58,371 bases of DNA, from NCBI GenBank assembly GCA_027596195.1, contig JADGJG010000056.1:1-58371 (forward strand). Direction: 5' to 3'. Under the pieces are notes generated by a model. That model ran no database searches, was not told where the DNA came from, and was given only the letters and a program-made list of their open reading frames with translations. The stretch is from Podochytrium sp. JEL0797 (lineage: Eukaryota; Chytridiomycota; Chytridiomycetes; Chytridiales; Chytriomycetaceae). This document shows, piece by piece, positions 30,987 through 41,948 of the stretch (position 1 is the stretch's first letter; each line of letters starts with the position of its first letter). Position numbers and translations under genes: made by a program.

Positions 30987-32331
30987 TCAAGCGTTTCTGC
31001 GCAACAAATCCTCATAATCTCTGTTTGCAGATTCAACCGCATCATTCATGGCTTGATGAGCGTGCTCCACGTCGCGATTATAATCGCTTTGGGCATCCTG
31101 CGAAGTCAAAAAACGCGTCAGAAGCCACTTTCAAAACGATATGCAGCCCGTGCAATTCCTACTCACATCAAGAGTCTGCTTCAAGCCCGCACTGTAGCTC
31201 AATTGATTCTCAACAGCGTAACCAAACACTCTGCCGCTGCCCCCACTGCTGAGACCGTTGAGCAACGAAGCACCTGCGGACATCTGGTGTTGCTTGTCTT
31301 GATAATGTGCGTCTTTGACGCGGCGGTCGTGCGCGACTTGATAATCGCGGATGGCGCGCGTGTGGGTCGACCTGGGGGGGCGAATTTGAGTTGCAAGCAA
31401 AATGAAACACGGCAAAAGCCAACTCAACTGAGCGTCTTGGATTCTGCGAAGATAATCTTTCCATCCGTTCAGCACGTCTTGATTCGCGCCGGCTGGTGGA
31501 GCCTTCATAAGCGAAGGAACTTGCTGTGGAATTCACCCGATTGAGTTGATCATTCGCAGCACATTTCGATAGAGTATTAAGAATACCTGCGACAGTGCCA
31601 GAGCAATTGCAACGGTTGGGTCAACAGTTCCCACCGCTGGCTGCATTTGGATCCCACTGTGATGCTGAACAGAGGCATTCGCAGGAACAAACAAGTTTTG
31701 CTGTTGTTGCTGCTGTGGGGATTGAAGCGTTGGTGGAGCGGCAGGAGCGGCATTCAAGTTATAGTATGACGCCAGGTTCGTGTCCTGAGGTTGGACTGGA
31801 CTCATTGCACTCTGCTGGCTGTTGGGAGATGGCATGCCGAAGTTCGGAGTGCCTGGGGATATTGGGCTGGGAGGTGGAGGCCCCGAGGGAGCCGCAAACG
31901 CGGGAGGTGGGGGGCCTGGAGGAGGGGCAAAGATAGGTGCTTCCCATTGGGACTTGCCAGAAGACGTTTCTACATATTTCGTGGATCAGAACTGTGTCTC
32001 CAAGGTTCAAGCGGCCATCTCCTAATTAAGTCCGAAGAGGGTGCCACTCACCGACATAGAAGTTGCGTTGATACTGCTGATTCCACTGGACAATCCAACC
32101 AGGGGGAAGTTGCTGCTGTGGATTTTGAGACTGGTAAGGCTGCTGTGGGTAGCCCTGCTGTGGCTGCGGCTGCTGGCCAGGCAAGCCATTACTGTACTGC
32201 GGCTGGCCGGGATACGGCGCTTGCTGGTACTGCTGTTGCTGTTGCTGCTGCTGCTGCTGTGGCTTATTAAGAAGGCCACCAAGCATGCCTCCGAGGCCTC
32301 CGAGCTGCTGTTCGAGCTTTTGGAAGTTCAT
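30987..32331 (-). CDS. WW-domain protein, copy 2 with long helical tail
   Basis: Five exons (32331-32052, 31969-31587, 31523-31429, 31371-31167, 31097-30987, minus strand) give 357 residues. The start is MNFQKLEQQLGGLGGMLGG, similar to MNLNSIEQKLQGLLGSVMPG in copy 1. Then come a poly-Gln run, one WW domain (LPPGWIVQWNQQYQRNFYV / ETSSGKSQWEAP) split by an intron after FYV, and a Pro-rich linker (PPPGPPPPAFAAPSGPPPP). The C-terminal about 120 residues are polar and helical, rich in Tyr, Asp and Gln (RAIRDYQVAHDRRVKDAHY; DYNRDVEHAHQAMNDAV), and have no counterpart in copy 1. It sits inside the SVF1 array between copies 2 and 3. Confidence 0.78.
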
Positions 32332-32410
32332 TAATTGTGAGATGATTTCCGCCGAATTTTTGAACTCAAAAATCAAAAAAATGAAACACGTAAAATGATT
32401 ACGCAATTTA

Positions 32411-33732
32411 TTAATCGCTGCGAGAAAGGAACGAGCATTCCACCAACACGTTTCCTTCAATCTCAGAAACTTGATCGCCCACCGTCATCTTGGCCACCGC
32501 GTTGCGCTCATACCACGAAAACACAAACGGCGCGGTGACAAATTTCTGAATCAACTTCCGGAGAAAGAAGGGCAACTCAGCCAACACATCGATACGTTCA
32601 AGATTGTTGTCGAGCATCGTACTGATTTCGATCTTCACGTCGACTCCGTCGTCAAGGGTTTTTCCTTTCCAAACCGCGAGTATTTGCGTCGGGATATCGT
32701 ATTTGCTCATGGGGTCCGTGGCGGTTTGGACGTGGAGAGCACGGTTGTCGGTCGTGATGGCGAAGGTTTTGCCGTTTCGAACAATGCATCCTTGGCTCGT
32801 GACAATTCCACTGGAGTCTCCCGATTTGGGGAGATCAAACTATCAAAGGAAATTGAATTAAATCGAGATGCGATAACGGTAACTCGCAAACACTCACTTC
32901 ATACAACATCAACGCGTCAGCCTCGTTTTGGAAATTGACAAAATTCCACCGCGACACGTTCTGCGGCTTGCTCTGAATCACATGGTGGAACAGTCCTTCG
33001 CCTTTACACTCAGATGTTTGGCCCGCAAGTGTCATGGTTCCAGTGATTTTCGCCTTGGGCATGAACGCGGCTTGGGCGTACCCGTCGCGTTCGTCTTTTC
33101 CAAAGAATGCTTGGCCGGTCCCGATTTTGAAGGGATCGTCCGATGGAATAAAGTCGATATCGAACATGGTCTCTTTCGAGAGGTTGAATGTGACGTGGTA
33201 TCCGTTTGAGGCTGCAATGTGTTTGATGGACATCTCTTCGCAAGAAGCGCTGAGTTTGTTGTCTGAAAGTTTCATTGAGTGGCTTGAGTGATGGAGTGAG
33301 TCTCCTTCTTTGGTTCCATCTGGATGATAGACTCGACAGACGACCTGGGTTTGAAGAGTCAGAATCAAAATCATCCCACAAAAGGTTGATAAAGGTCAAG
33401 CCACCAAAACATGGGAAAAGGTTCTGACGAACCATCACATCCGGTTTAAGACCAATTGCACTGTAGATCATCTGCAGCATTGCAAACACACCTCCCTCGA
33501 ACGAGAGGTAGAATGTTGCGGTTTCGGTTTTTCCAGCAAGCTGTTTCCATGCCAAATCATCTGCAGTTGCAATCGTCCTCACAGCGGGAATGATATCACT
33601 TCTTTTGAACGAGCCAGGTTGGGGGTCGGGTTGGCGGGTGGCCGGGATGGGTGGCAGAACGTCTTGAGCGTTCTCTTGGCGGTTGCGTCGCTTGAAAAGG
33701 CCACTGGACTTTTCTGTGTTACCGCTGATCAT
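32411..33732 (-). CDS. SVF1-like survival factor, copy 3
   Basis: Exons 33732-33433, 33344-32898 and 32839-32411 give 391 residues. The first two exons of copies 1 and 2 are fused here, so the intron after the PHG position is absent. Landmarks: RQPDPQPGSFKRSDIIPAVR, FYLSFEGGVFAMLQM, IGTGQAFFGKDERDGYAQAA, KGEGLFHHVIQ, RWNFVNFQNEADALML and IDVLAELPFFLRKLIQKFV. The donor after DVM reads GTTCGT instead of the GTGAGT seen in copies 1 and 2. It is closer to copy 4 than to copies 1 and 2. Confidence 0.9.
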
Positions 33733-33928
33733 GTTTTTGGGTTGTTTCTGCGCGCCAAATTGGGCTCACCTCGATGACGCGTGCGAAAAGTTCGACAGCG
33801 TCAATTACAAATTTACGGCCGGGGAAAAAGTGCAGATTTAAAATGGAAATCATTGGTAAAGAACGCGTTGGAGCCGAGAGTCAGCGAAAATACACGCGCA
33901 GATACTTTGTGCCGGTGTGCGCGCCGCT

Positions 33929-35210
33929 TTATTTGCTCTTCGAAAGAAAGCAACATTCGATGAACGCGTCCCCTTCAATCTCCGAAACTTCATCGCCCAC
34001 AGTAATCTTGGCAACCAACTTCCTCTCATACCACGAAAACACAAATGGTGCAGTGACAAATGTCTGAATAAACTTTCTGAGCAAGAACGGCAGTTCGCCC
34101 AACACGTCGATTCGTTCGAGACTGTTTTCGAGCATCGTGCTGATTTCGATCGTCACGTCGATGCCGGATTCGAGAGTTTTTCCTTTCCAGACTGCAAAGA
34201 TTTGAGTCGGGACTTCGTATTTGCTCATGGAGTCCGTGGCGGTTTGGACGTGGAAGGCACGGTTGTCGGTTGTAATCGCAATGGTCTTGCCATTTCGGAT
34301 GAGGCATCCTTGGCTGGTTACAAGAGAACCGGACGCGCTGTACTTGGGGAGCTCGAACTGGACGGGACAAATTCTCAACATCCGAATGAAGTCCAGAAAA
34401 CAGAATACGAACCTCATAAAGCATCAGCGCGTCCTTTTCGTTCTGGAAGTTGATAAAGTTCCACTGCTGCACATTTTGCGGCCTGCACTGAACCACGTGG
34501 TGAAACAGTCCAGAGCCTTTGCACTCCAAACTCGCCCCAGCCGTCGTCATGGCCCCAGTCACAGCCGCCTTGGGCATGAACGCGGCTTGGGCGTATCCAT
34601 CGCGTTCGTCCTTGCCAAAGAACGCTTGGCCGTTTCCGACTTTGAAAGTATCGTCCGTTGGAACGAAATCAAAGTCAAACTGGGCGTCATCAGCGAGATA
34701 GTGGACTCGGTATCCTTTCGTGGAAGGAACGAATGTGATTTCCATCTCTCCACACGAAGCACTGAGTTTGTCTTCAGAAAGTTTCAAGGAGCTGCTGCTG
34801 TGTTGGATTGATTTTCCTTCTCTGGAGCCATCGGGGTGGTACACTCTGCAGACAACCTGTGTGATGAGTGGAGAGATGAGTGGTCGATTTCGGCTTTCTC
34901 AGAATCAATTGGTCATATCTGATCACTAGCTCACCATCACTTCTGGTCGCAACCCCATGTAGGACCACACCAACTGAACGAGGACGAAGATACCATTCTC
35001 AAGTGACATGTAGAACGTAAAAGTCTCTGAAGTTCCAGGGAGCTGCTTCCACGTGAAGTCCTCGTTGCTGGCCAAGGTCCTGATGGCAGGGAGCGCATCG
35101 CTGCGCTTGAAGGAGCCTGGTTGCGGGTCTGGCTGGCGAGTGACGGAGGGGATGGACTGCTGATCATCCTGGGAGTCGGCGGAGCGAGTGCGCCAGAGAC
35201 TGTTGAGCAT
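33929..35210 (-). CDS. SVF1-like survival factor, copy 4
   Basis: Exons 35210-34935, 34856-34413 and 34357-33929 give 382 residues. Like copy 3 it lacks the first intron. SVF1 landmarks are complete: ETFTFYMSLENGIFVLVQLV, VGNGQAFFGKDERDGYAQAA, KGSGLFHHVVQ, QWNFINFQNEKDALMLYE and IDVLGELPFLLRKFIQTFV. It is the 5'-most copy of the array on this strand and has the shortest N-terminal tail. A CACGTG hexamer lies about 45 bp upstream (35254-35259). The 337 bp up to the phosphatase stop at 35548 contain nothing else I can name. Confidence 0.9.
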
Positions 35211-35547
35211 TTTGAGGCTGATTTTTGGGTGCCAATTTAGTGCCTGTGAGTGGCACGTGAGCCAAAAATCCCTGTCACTTCTTTTGGGGAAGGGGGCCGA
35301 ACTGAGGTATTATTGCAGTGTCAGAAGAAAGAGGAGAGAATGCGCAAGGCAGGAGTGCAAAAGTACAGTTCTGCAAAGACACCACTGAGCCACCCGATTA
35401 ATCTCGCGTTCAGATAAGAATCCAAACAGGAGCCTGCTGCCATTTGCCACATCCACGAAAAGTTAATCTCAATTGATTTGTTCGCACAATAGTCTCGTCA
35501 ATGTTCAAAAATTCGCAATAGGCAATGTGCAGAATCTCATTCTCCAG

Positions 35548-36619
35548 TCACAATTCATGTCCCTTCTCTATACCTTTCGGTGTCATATCCACCCTGCGCG
35601 CCTCGTCCGGTCTTCCAGGAACGCAATAAAGTCCCGTCACAGTGTCCCCAACAATTTCTAACGCGGCACAGTTCCGCCCATACCGCGCCGTGATTCCAAC
35701 GTCAATCACAAACACTTTTCCATTGCATCGCGACAGAATTTCTCCCGTTTCGAGTTGAGGGGTGTGTCCAATCACCATGCGCTTGGCCTGGGTTTTCCTC
35801 GATCAAATTGAGAATGAACGATAGTGATTCGCGAAAAGAAATGGCCCTCACATTCAAGATGGTCAAAGCCTCTTGCAGCTCTCCACAAATCGTGCTTTCG
35901 GTCTCATTCGCGTACCCGCGATACCAAAACGGTCCGTTTCGAGTGAAAATCGGGTTCTCCCAGTCCTTCATCTGCATCGCAAATTTCACTTGCGCATTCA
36001 TTCCGTCAATCCCAATGCGAGCCCATTCCGGGCGGATTCCTGTACCGCCACGCTGTCGATCAGAGTTTGTTCACAATCTGCAAGCAAGAGGGAAATCACC
36101 TCCATGAACAAACACCGTCCCTTCCACCATCACAGTCACATTCGAAAGCGTGTTCATGAGCAACTGCCCGATCCACCCGTTCTCATGCCACGCTTGCATA
36201 CGCGCTTCCTTCCCGCCGAAGGACTCGTAATCGGCTTGTGACACGCTACGCAGGTCTCCACTGAGGTTCATGATTTCATGGTTTCCAAGCAACGGGTAAA
36301 TCTCGGAATGGGGTTCGCTTCGTGGAGCGATAGACTCGTTGTACAAGCGGCGAAACAAGGAAAACAGCTCGATAGTGTCGGGACCACGATCCACGACATC
36401 TCCGACTTGAACAAAGGTTGTAGAAGGGGTTGCTGTCCATTGGAGGTGCTCGTCCACGAGGTTGGCCATTCGAAAGACTTTGTGGGCACTGGGAAGGTCG
36501 CCGTGGATGTCTCCCACTGCCACGATCCTGCGAGGACTAGGAGGCGATGGTTGAGAGGGTTCTGATGAGGCGCAGAGAGTGAATGCAATGAGGAGGAGTG
36601 ATCGGCAGGACAGGAGCAT
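35548..36619 (-). CDS. Shewanella-like (SLP) metallophosphatase, copy 1
   Basis: Exons 36619-36100, 36039-35852 and 35787-35548 (minus strand) give 315 residues. MLLSCRSLLLIAFTLCA is a signal peptide; a frame-compatible ATG at 36670 would put 17 residues before it. Metal-site motifs of PPP-type phosphatases are all present: VGDIHGDL, GDVVDRGPD, LLGNHEIMN, the HGG at the first splice junction and MVIGHTPQ. The order and the EIMNLSGDLR context are those of Shewanella-like phosphatases. The protein should be secreted or luminal, supported by several N-x-S/T sites. It ends GHEL. A same-length paralogue lies at 49438-50440 with different intron positions. Confidence 0.9.
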
Positions 36620-36865
36620 TTTGGCTGCGTTTTTGTTGCGACAAACAACTGAAACCGCAGACAAGCGCATAAATCAAATCGCACAACAGAATGTGTGGTA
36701 TTTTTACAGTATGTTACAGCCCATATTCGCCTGACAGTCCAGTATTCAAAAAAGGAAGAATGATCTCATCATTTTTTCTATTCGAAAAACACAGCAAATG
36801 GAGAAGAAAAAGAAACAAAACGATTATACAAGAGCGATAGAAAGTGAAAAAAAGGATAAGTATGC

Positions 36866-39215
36866 TTAGAGACCCGCCTTCTTGACCTTCTGCACCAACA
36901 ACTTGATAATGCTCGGGTCCGCAAGCGTCGACACATCTCCCAACTTGTTTCTAATCGCCTCATCGTCCTCCACATCCTCCAACGTCACCTCTCCACCAGC
37001 ACACTTTCTCAAAATACGTCTCATGATCTTGCCGGAACGCGTCTTGGGCAAGTCGTGCACAATCACGATTGCCTTCGGGGCCGCGAAGGGTCCGATTTGG
37101 GTACGCACTTGGAAACGGAGGGCAGCCGCGACAGAGGTCTCGTCCGCGTGGTGAGACTTGAGGGTGCAGAAGCAGACGACGGCTTGGCCTGTGATGTCGT
37201 CGTGAATTCCGACGGCGGCGGATTCGGCGCAGCTTGGGTGGGAGATCAGAGCGGATTCAATCTCGGCCGTGGACATGCGGTGTCCGGAAACGTTGATGAC
37301 GTCGTCGACTCTTCCCTTGATCCAGAAGTAACCATCCGTGTCGCGGGCAACACCGTCTCCCGTGAAGTAGAATCCCTTGTAGGGTCTCATGTAGGTGTCA
37401 AGGTAGCGGTTGTGGTCTCCAAACACGGTTCTTGCGATGGAAGGAATGGGTTGACGCAGGGCAAGGACTCCCGTGATTTCCTCGGATCCGTCCCAGATGA
37501 TTTCCTTTCCAGTCGTGGGCTCGAGGATCGCCAAGTCGACTCCAAAGAATGGCATGGTGGCGGCTCCGGCCTTGGTGGCGATAGCACCGGGGAGCGGGGT
37601 CACAATGATGGAACCGGTCTCGGTTTGCCAGTACGTGTCGACGATGGCGCATCGTCCACGTCCAACAACAGTGTTGTACCAGTCCCAGGCCTCTGGGTTG
37701 ATTGGCTCACCGACGGATCCGAGGACGCGGAGGGACTTGAGGGAGTATGGCGTGACAAAGTCGTCTCCGAGACGACGGAGCGCGCGAATGGCAGTGGGGG
37801 CAGTGTACAATTGGGTGATTTTGTGAGTGTCAACGCATTGCCAGAAGCGGGAAGCGTCGGGGTACGTCGGGGTAGACTCGAAAACGACAGAGGTGACTCC
37901 GTTGGCGAGAGGGCCGTACACAATGTAGGTGTGTCCAGTAATCCAGCCAACATCGGCCATGCATCCGTAAATGTCGCCCGGGTGCAGGTCAAAAACGTAT
38001 TTGGCAGTGGTGATGGCACCCAACAGGTAACCTCCCGTGGAGTGGACGACACCCTTGGGCTTTCCGGTGGATCCGGAAGTGTAGAGCATGAACAGCGGGT
38101 CTTCGGCACTCATGGGCTCGACTGGGCAGTATGGGCGCTGCGAGTTACACTCTTCGTGCCACCAAACATCCCGGGGGGAGTTGAAGGGCACTTTGTCGTC
38201 ACCAGTTCGCTGGAAAACAATGACTTTCTGTGACGGAAGAGGGGTTAGTTTGAAGTTCGACAAGATATTGCTGATATTTTCGTACCTCGACGCAAGGAGC
38301 CTCGGCCAGGGCATCGTCCGCAATCTTCTTCAAGTGGACGGCCTTTCCACCGCGGAGACCTTGGTCGGCCGTGATGAGGACCTTGCACTGGGCATCGTTG
38401 ACACGGTCGCGGAGAGCTTCGGCAGAGAAACCGGCAAAGACAACACTGAAAAGCGATGCAAATTTAAGTTATCTGTTGATCAAAACAATCAAGTAAATTA
38501 ATTATACCTGTGAACGGCACCGATTCTGGCACAAGCAAGCATAGCGTAAACAGCTTCAGGGACCATTGGCATGTAAATGGCCACATTGTCGCCTATCGGA
38601 TGATTCCGCGAAAATGCGATTTTTGAGTCAGCTGATCCATTCTCCAAAACGAATAGATAACACCAACATACCCTTCTTGACGCCGTGCTTCTTCAGCACG
38701 TTGGCAATGCGGCAGACTTCGCGCAGGAGGGTTCCGTACGTGATCTTCTCGTGGTTGCCAGGCTCGTCGGCTTCGAAGATCAAAGCAACGGCGTTGGGGT
38801 CCTTGAAGGCGTGGCGGTCCACGCAGTTGTATGCCACGTTGAGGGTGCCGTGCGGGAACCACGCAATGTCACCAAAGGCGAATCCGCTGCGAAAGTGATC
38901 GATGTCAGATAGCAATTCCAGATTCAGTAATTCGCTTAGTGATGCTTACCCCTGCGACACTACATCCTCCTTGAACGGAGTGATCCACTCAATGTTGTCC
39001 TTCGCAAGCTAAGAGGGCGTATCACTGTTTAATAATGCCTCTCGCGCGAATGGCCACTCAAAGCAACGAACCTTGCGCCAGAACCCAACGGGGTTCTTGA
39101 TGGATTCAGCGTGCATCTCCTTGTACTGCTGCAGAGAAGCCACATGCGGGAACGGGTTCTCGTCCTGGTCAAAGAGTCTTGCCGGTGGGGCGTGGGCGTC
39201 AACGGGAACAGTCAT
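36866..39215 (-). CDS. ACS: Acetyl-CoA synthetase (AMP-forming)
   Basis: Six exons (39215-39072, 39008-38950, 38886-38672, 38592-38508, 38445-38286, 38227-36866, minus strand) give 674 residues, the usual length. The ATP loop [11 protein letters not shown], the adenylation motif TYWQTETGS, the hinge [13 protein letters not shown] and the acetylatable lysine in TRSGKIMRR are all present. The enzyme makes acetyl-CoA from acetate, CoA and ATP for metabolism and histone acetylation. No mitochondrial presequence or peroxisomal SKL end is seen, so it should be cytosolic or nuclear. The last exon holds two-thirds of the protein without an intron. Confidence 0.97.
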
Positions 39216-40239
39216 GTTGGTTTCCGTTTGATGGGAGGAAATTTTTGCAGAGACAGGTCCCCCGTCCTTTTGTGCTTTTTTGGGGAGAGGGTCACGGGAC
39301 TCTTGCCGGAAAAATCTTGAAACACAGAAGATAAGTGCACGCCACCCAACATGAATTCATTCAGCTCAGTAAGCATCCACTCAGTGCTTACCCAAAGAAG
39401 GAGGTGAGGGAGTGCCGCTGCTGCTGTTTGGCGGTTGGCATGGCGAGAAAATGGCGATCAGTGTCTTGGGCTTGGGGAAAATCGGGGGAAGGGGGCCGGG
39501 AAAATCCGGCCCTTTTGAGCGAATTTCGACAACTGGGTCACGCATCAAAACACATCACGCGACCTGTCCCTTATATTCCCCTACACCCCCACTTTTACTG
39601 CGGATCGCATCTTTCCGTTATAATTGTAACCCGGATAAATTGCGCGCGTGCCTGTTTATTTCAACAAAACAATCTGCTGCAGTGCCTTTCCTCAGAAAGT
39701 TTATATACATAATTGCTTATTAGTGGGTGACTGGGTGTCACAGTGCCACAAGGACCCTTCGCTTCCGCATTTTTCCGATTGATCCAACTCGAAGTTGAAC
39801 ATCGAGTGGCTCACCGTGGCGCCGACCTCTTTCTCTTTGCCCCCCAACTTTTGCTACGGATCTTCATCGTAACCCGGATAAATAGCGCGCGCATGAAATT
39901 ATTCTAGAAAAAAACGATTCTTTTTTTCTTTACCGGAAGGAGTGCGACAAGGACGCTTCGCTCATTCTCGGTGATCCAAATGAATCAAAGTGCCACACTG
40001 TGCCGCCGAATTCTTGCGTATATATGGAATCAGTGTGAAATTTCCTTCCCTCTTTGATGACGGATTTGCTGATATCAAGCAAGGGTGGCACTTAATCGCG
40101 GCACAGATCCTGGGCAGTTCCTGGGCCACCCTCTGGGCGTAAGGCGTGCGCTCAACGAAGGCATCGATAAGTATGCATGCATACAGAAAATCAAAACAAT
40201 GAATGCGAAAATGTTCACAACAAAAAAGAACCTGTCAAA
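39216..40239. other. One-kilobase intergenic region with repeated promoter-like sequence
   Basis: No gene is seen. The region separates the divergent acetyl-CoA synthetase and glycosyltransferase genes and is the longest divergent intergenic interval in the window. Its right half contains the direct repeats annotated separately. Confidence 0.5.
39580..40010 (+). repeat. Imperfect tandem duplication in the ACS/glycosyltransferase intergenic region
   Basis: GTAACCCGGATAAATTGCGC at 39627 recurs with one change at 39869 (both 23-bp blocks end GCGCGCG), 242 bp later. AGTGCCACAAGGACCCTTCG at 39742 recurs as AGTGCGACAAGGACGCTTCG at 39941, 199 bp later. The order of the blocks is the same, so it is an old duplication of about 200-240 bp with indels. 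It may have doubled promoter elements. Confidence 0.6.
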
Positions 40240-41896
40240 ATGGTTGTCAAAATCACATTCACGCCAACCCCGCGACTTCAACGAATCACCCTGATCATCT
40301 TTGCAGCTTCCATAATCCTGATATTCCTTCTCAAAACGAGCGCCTATTCGCTCTTGAAATACGAATCTGATGGAGATTTCATTCCGCTTCAAACCTCTTG
40401 GCGAAGCAAAAGCAAAACAAACGCGCCGCAGGTCCTATCTGTAATCAACCAAAATTATGCAGACAGGTTTGCGTGGTTCTAGATCCTATATCGGCGCGTG
40501 TGGATTTTGACACCTTTTCATCAACAGGATCGACTGGGAATTTCTCGAATCCACACCTGAACTCATCGCAACGAATTCATTCATACGTTACGGAACCACT
40601 TCACGCATCCCCATGCCGCATTTACATACCGATCCGCGGTTCACCGCATCTGTCAATTCAGCACCTGATTTTGGCGCGAATCGACGCATCGCGTTCGTGA
40701 ATGGTCATCACGGAACCAAAGACGATTTTGAATACCTCGCGCATCAATTGGGGATTCGGTATTCCGAATTCAATCCTCGTGCGTTTTGGTTTTATGGCAT
40801 GAATCGGACAATGGCGGATCACGTGAATGGGGAGGGGAATTTGGGAGATTTCTTTTGCAGGTTGGATTTTGATTTTTGGTTAGAAGAGTGGTGGGGAGGG
40901 TAGTGTCTTACGCGTTTTTTTTGCGCAGATCGTTTGACACGGTTGTTTTTGGAGACACCATCACTGATTCGCGATTCCTCCTCCAACACATTGATTCATT
41001 GAAGCCAAAAGACAGTCAATCCTGTCAGATTCGCAGAATTGTAATGATGACCACGAACCGATTTGATTTCGGACTCAAAACAGACGAGTTGTCTGAATAT
41101 CACGCGCTTGTTCGAAGAGTCACGGGGAAATGCAATGGTGCTTCTGAATCTATGAATTGGATGCCAAGGATTGTGTGGGTTGCGAACAATCCGTTTGATA
41201 TCAAGTATGCGGAGGTTGCGTTGGGAGATGGTGTCGCACAAGTACTTATTTCGTGTCTCGGGGTTCCCAAAACGACTTCTAAAACGTTTCTTGATCGTTA
41301 CAGTTCACATTAATTCGTTCGTTTGGATACTCGACCCTTCCACCTGCCAAGCCATTCTCCAGCGAAGCGACAGAACTACCCGTTGTCTACAACCATTACG
41401 ACGAGTCCCGGTTTATCGGATGGCTCAAACGAAACGACGTCAATGTATCAATCTTGAAGAGGAATTACGGCGGTCCCACGTCTTTGGCGCAGTTTCGCGT
41501 GTTCATTGACTTTCCGTACCAAGCTTCAACGATGAAGATGTATGAAAATATTCTGTTTGGTGTGGTTACGTTGGTTCCCTCGAAACGATTGTTTGTTGAA
41601 GAGTTGGGGGTGAGACTTGTTGCGTTTTCGCACACACAAGGTTTGAACTGAAAAAATCGCAAAAACAGGGATACATTATAGAAGGTGGACGCGTCCCTGG
41701 GTGGGAGGATTACGTCGAATACTGGTACGAGGATTTAAAAGACTACGTTTACGTGTTCGATTCGATTGAACAGCTCCAAGAGATTCTCGCGAAGCCTGTT
41801 ATTGATGCACGGAATATTCGCGAGTCAGGGGAGCGCATGTGGAAAGAGCAGAATGGAAAGTCGGTGGAATCGTGGAGGCGGGTACTTTCGCTGTGA
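40240..41896 (+). CDS. Glycosyltransferase-like type II membrane protein
   Basis: Five exons (40240-40466, 40528-40860, 40929-41241, 41304-41609, 41669-41896) give 468 residues in phase. A single hydrophobic anchor (LQRITLIIFAASIILIFLL) lies near the N-terminus, followed by a luminal domain. I do not recognise the family firmly. The C-terminal part reads like the nucleotide-sugar half of a glycosyltransferase: FPYQASTMKMYENILFGVV, then PSKRLFVEEL, and after the last intron a long helix ending RMWKEQNGKSVESWRRVL. It is followed 52 bp later by another glycosyltransferase gene on the same strand, which supports the guess. The acceptor and donor are unknown. Confidence 0.62.
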
Positions 41897-41948
41897 ACAC
41901 CCCACGGCCTAATAAAAAATGACCAAGCGTGTGGAATTAATTTGAGGA

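Noticed and set aside
31680..32275. CAG/CTG repeat expansion as a mobile or unstable element
   Set aside because: The runs encode Gln tracts of the WW-domain protein and are short and interrupted.
37055..38233. 392-residue open frame on the plus strand
   Set aside because: It is antisense to the largest exon of acetyl-CoA synthetase and only reflects that gene's codon bias; no domain is visible.
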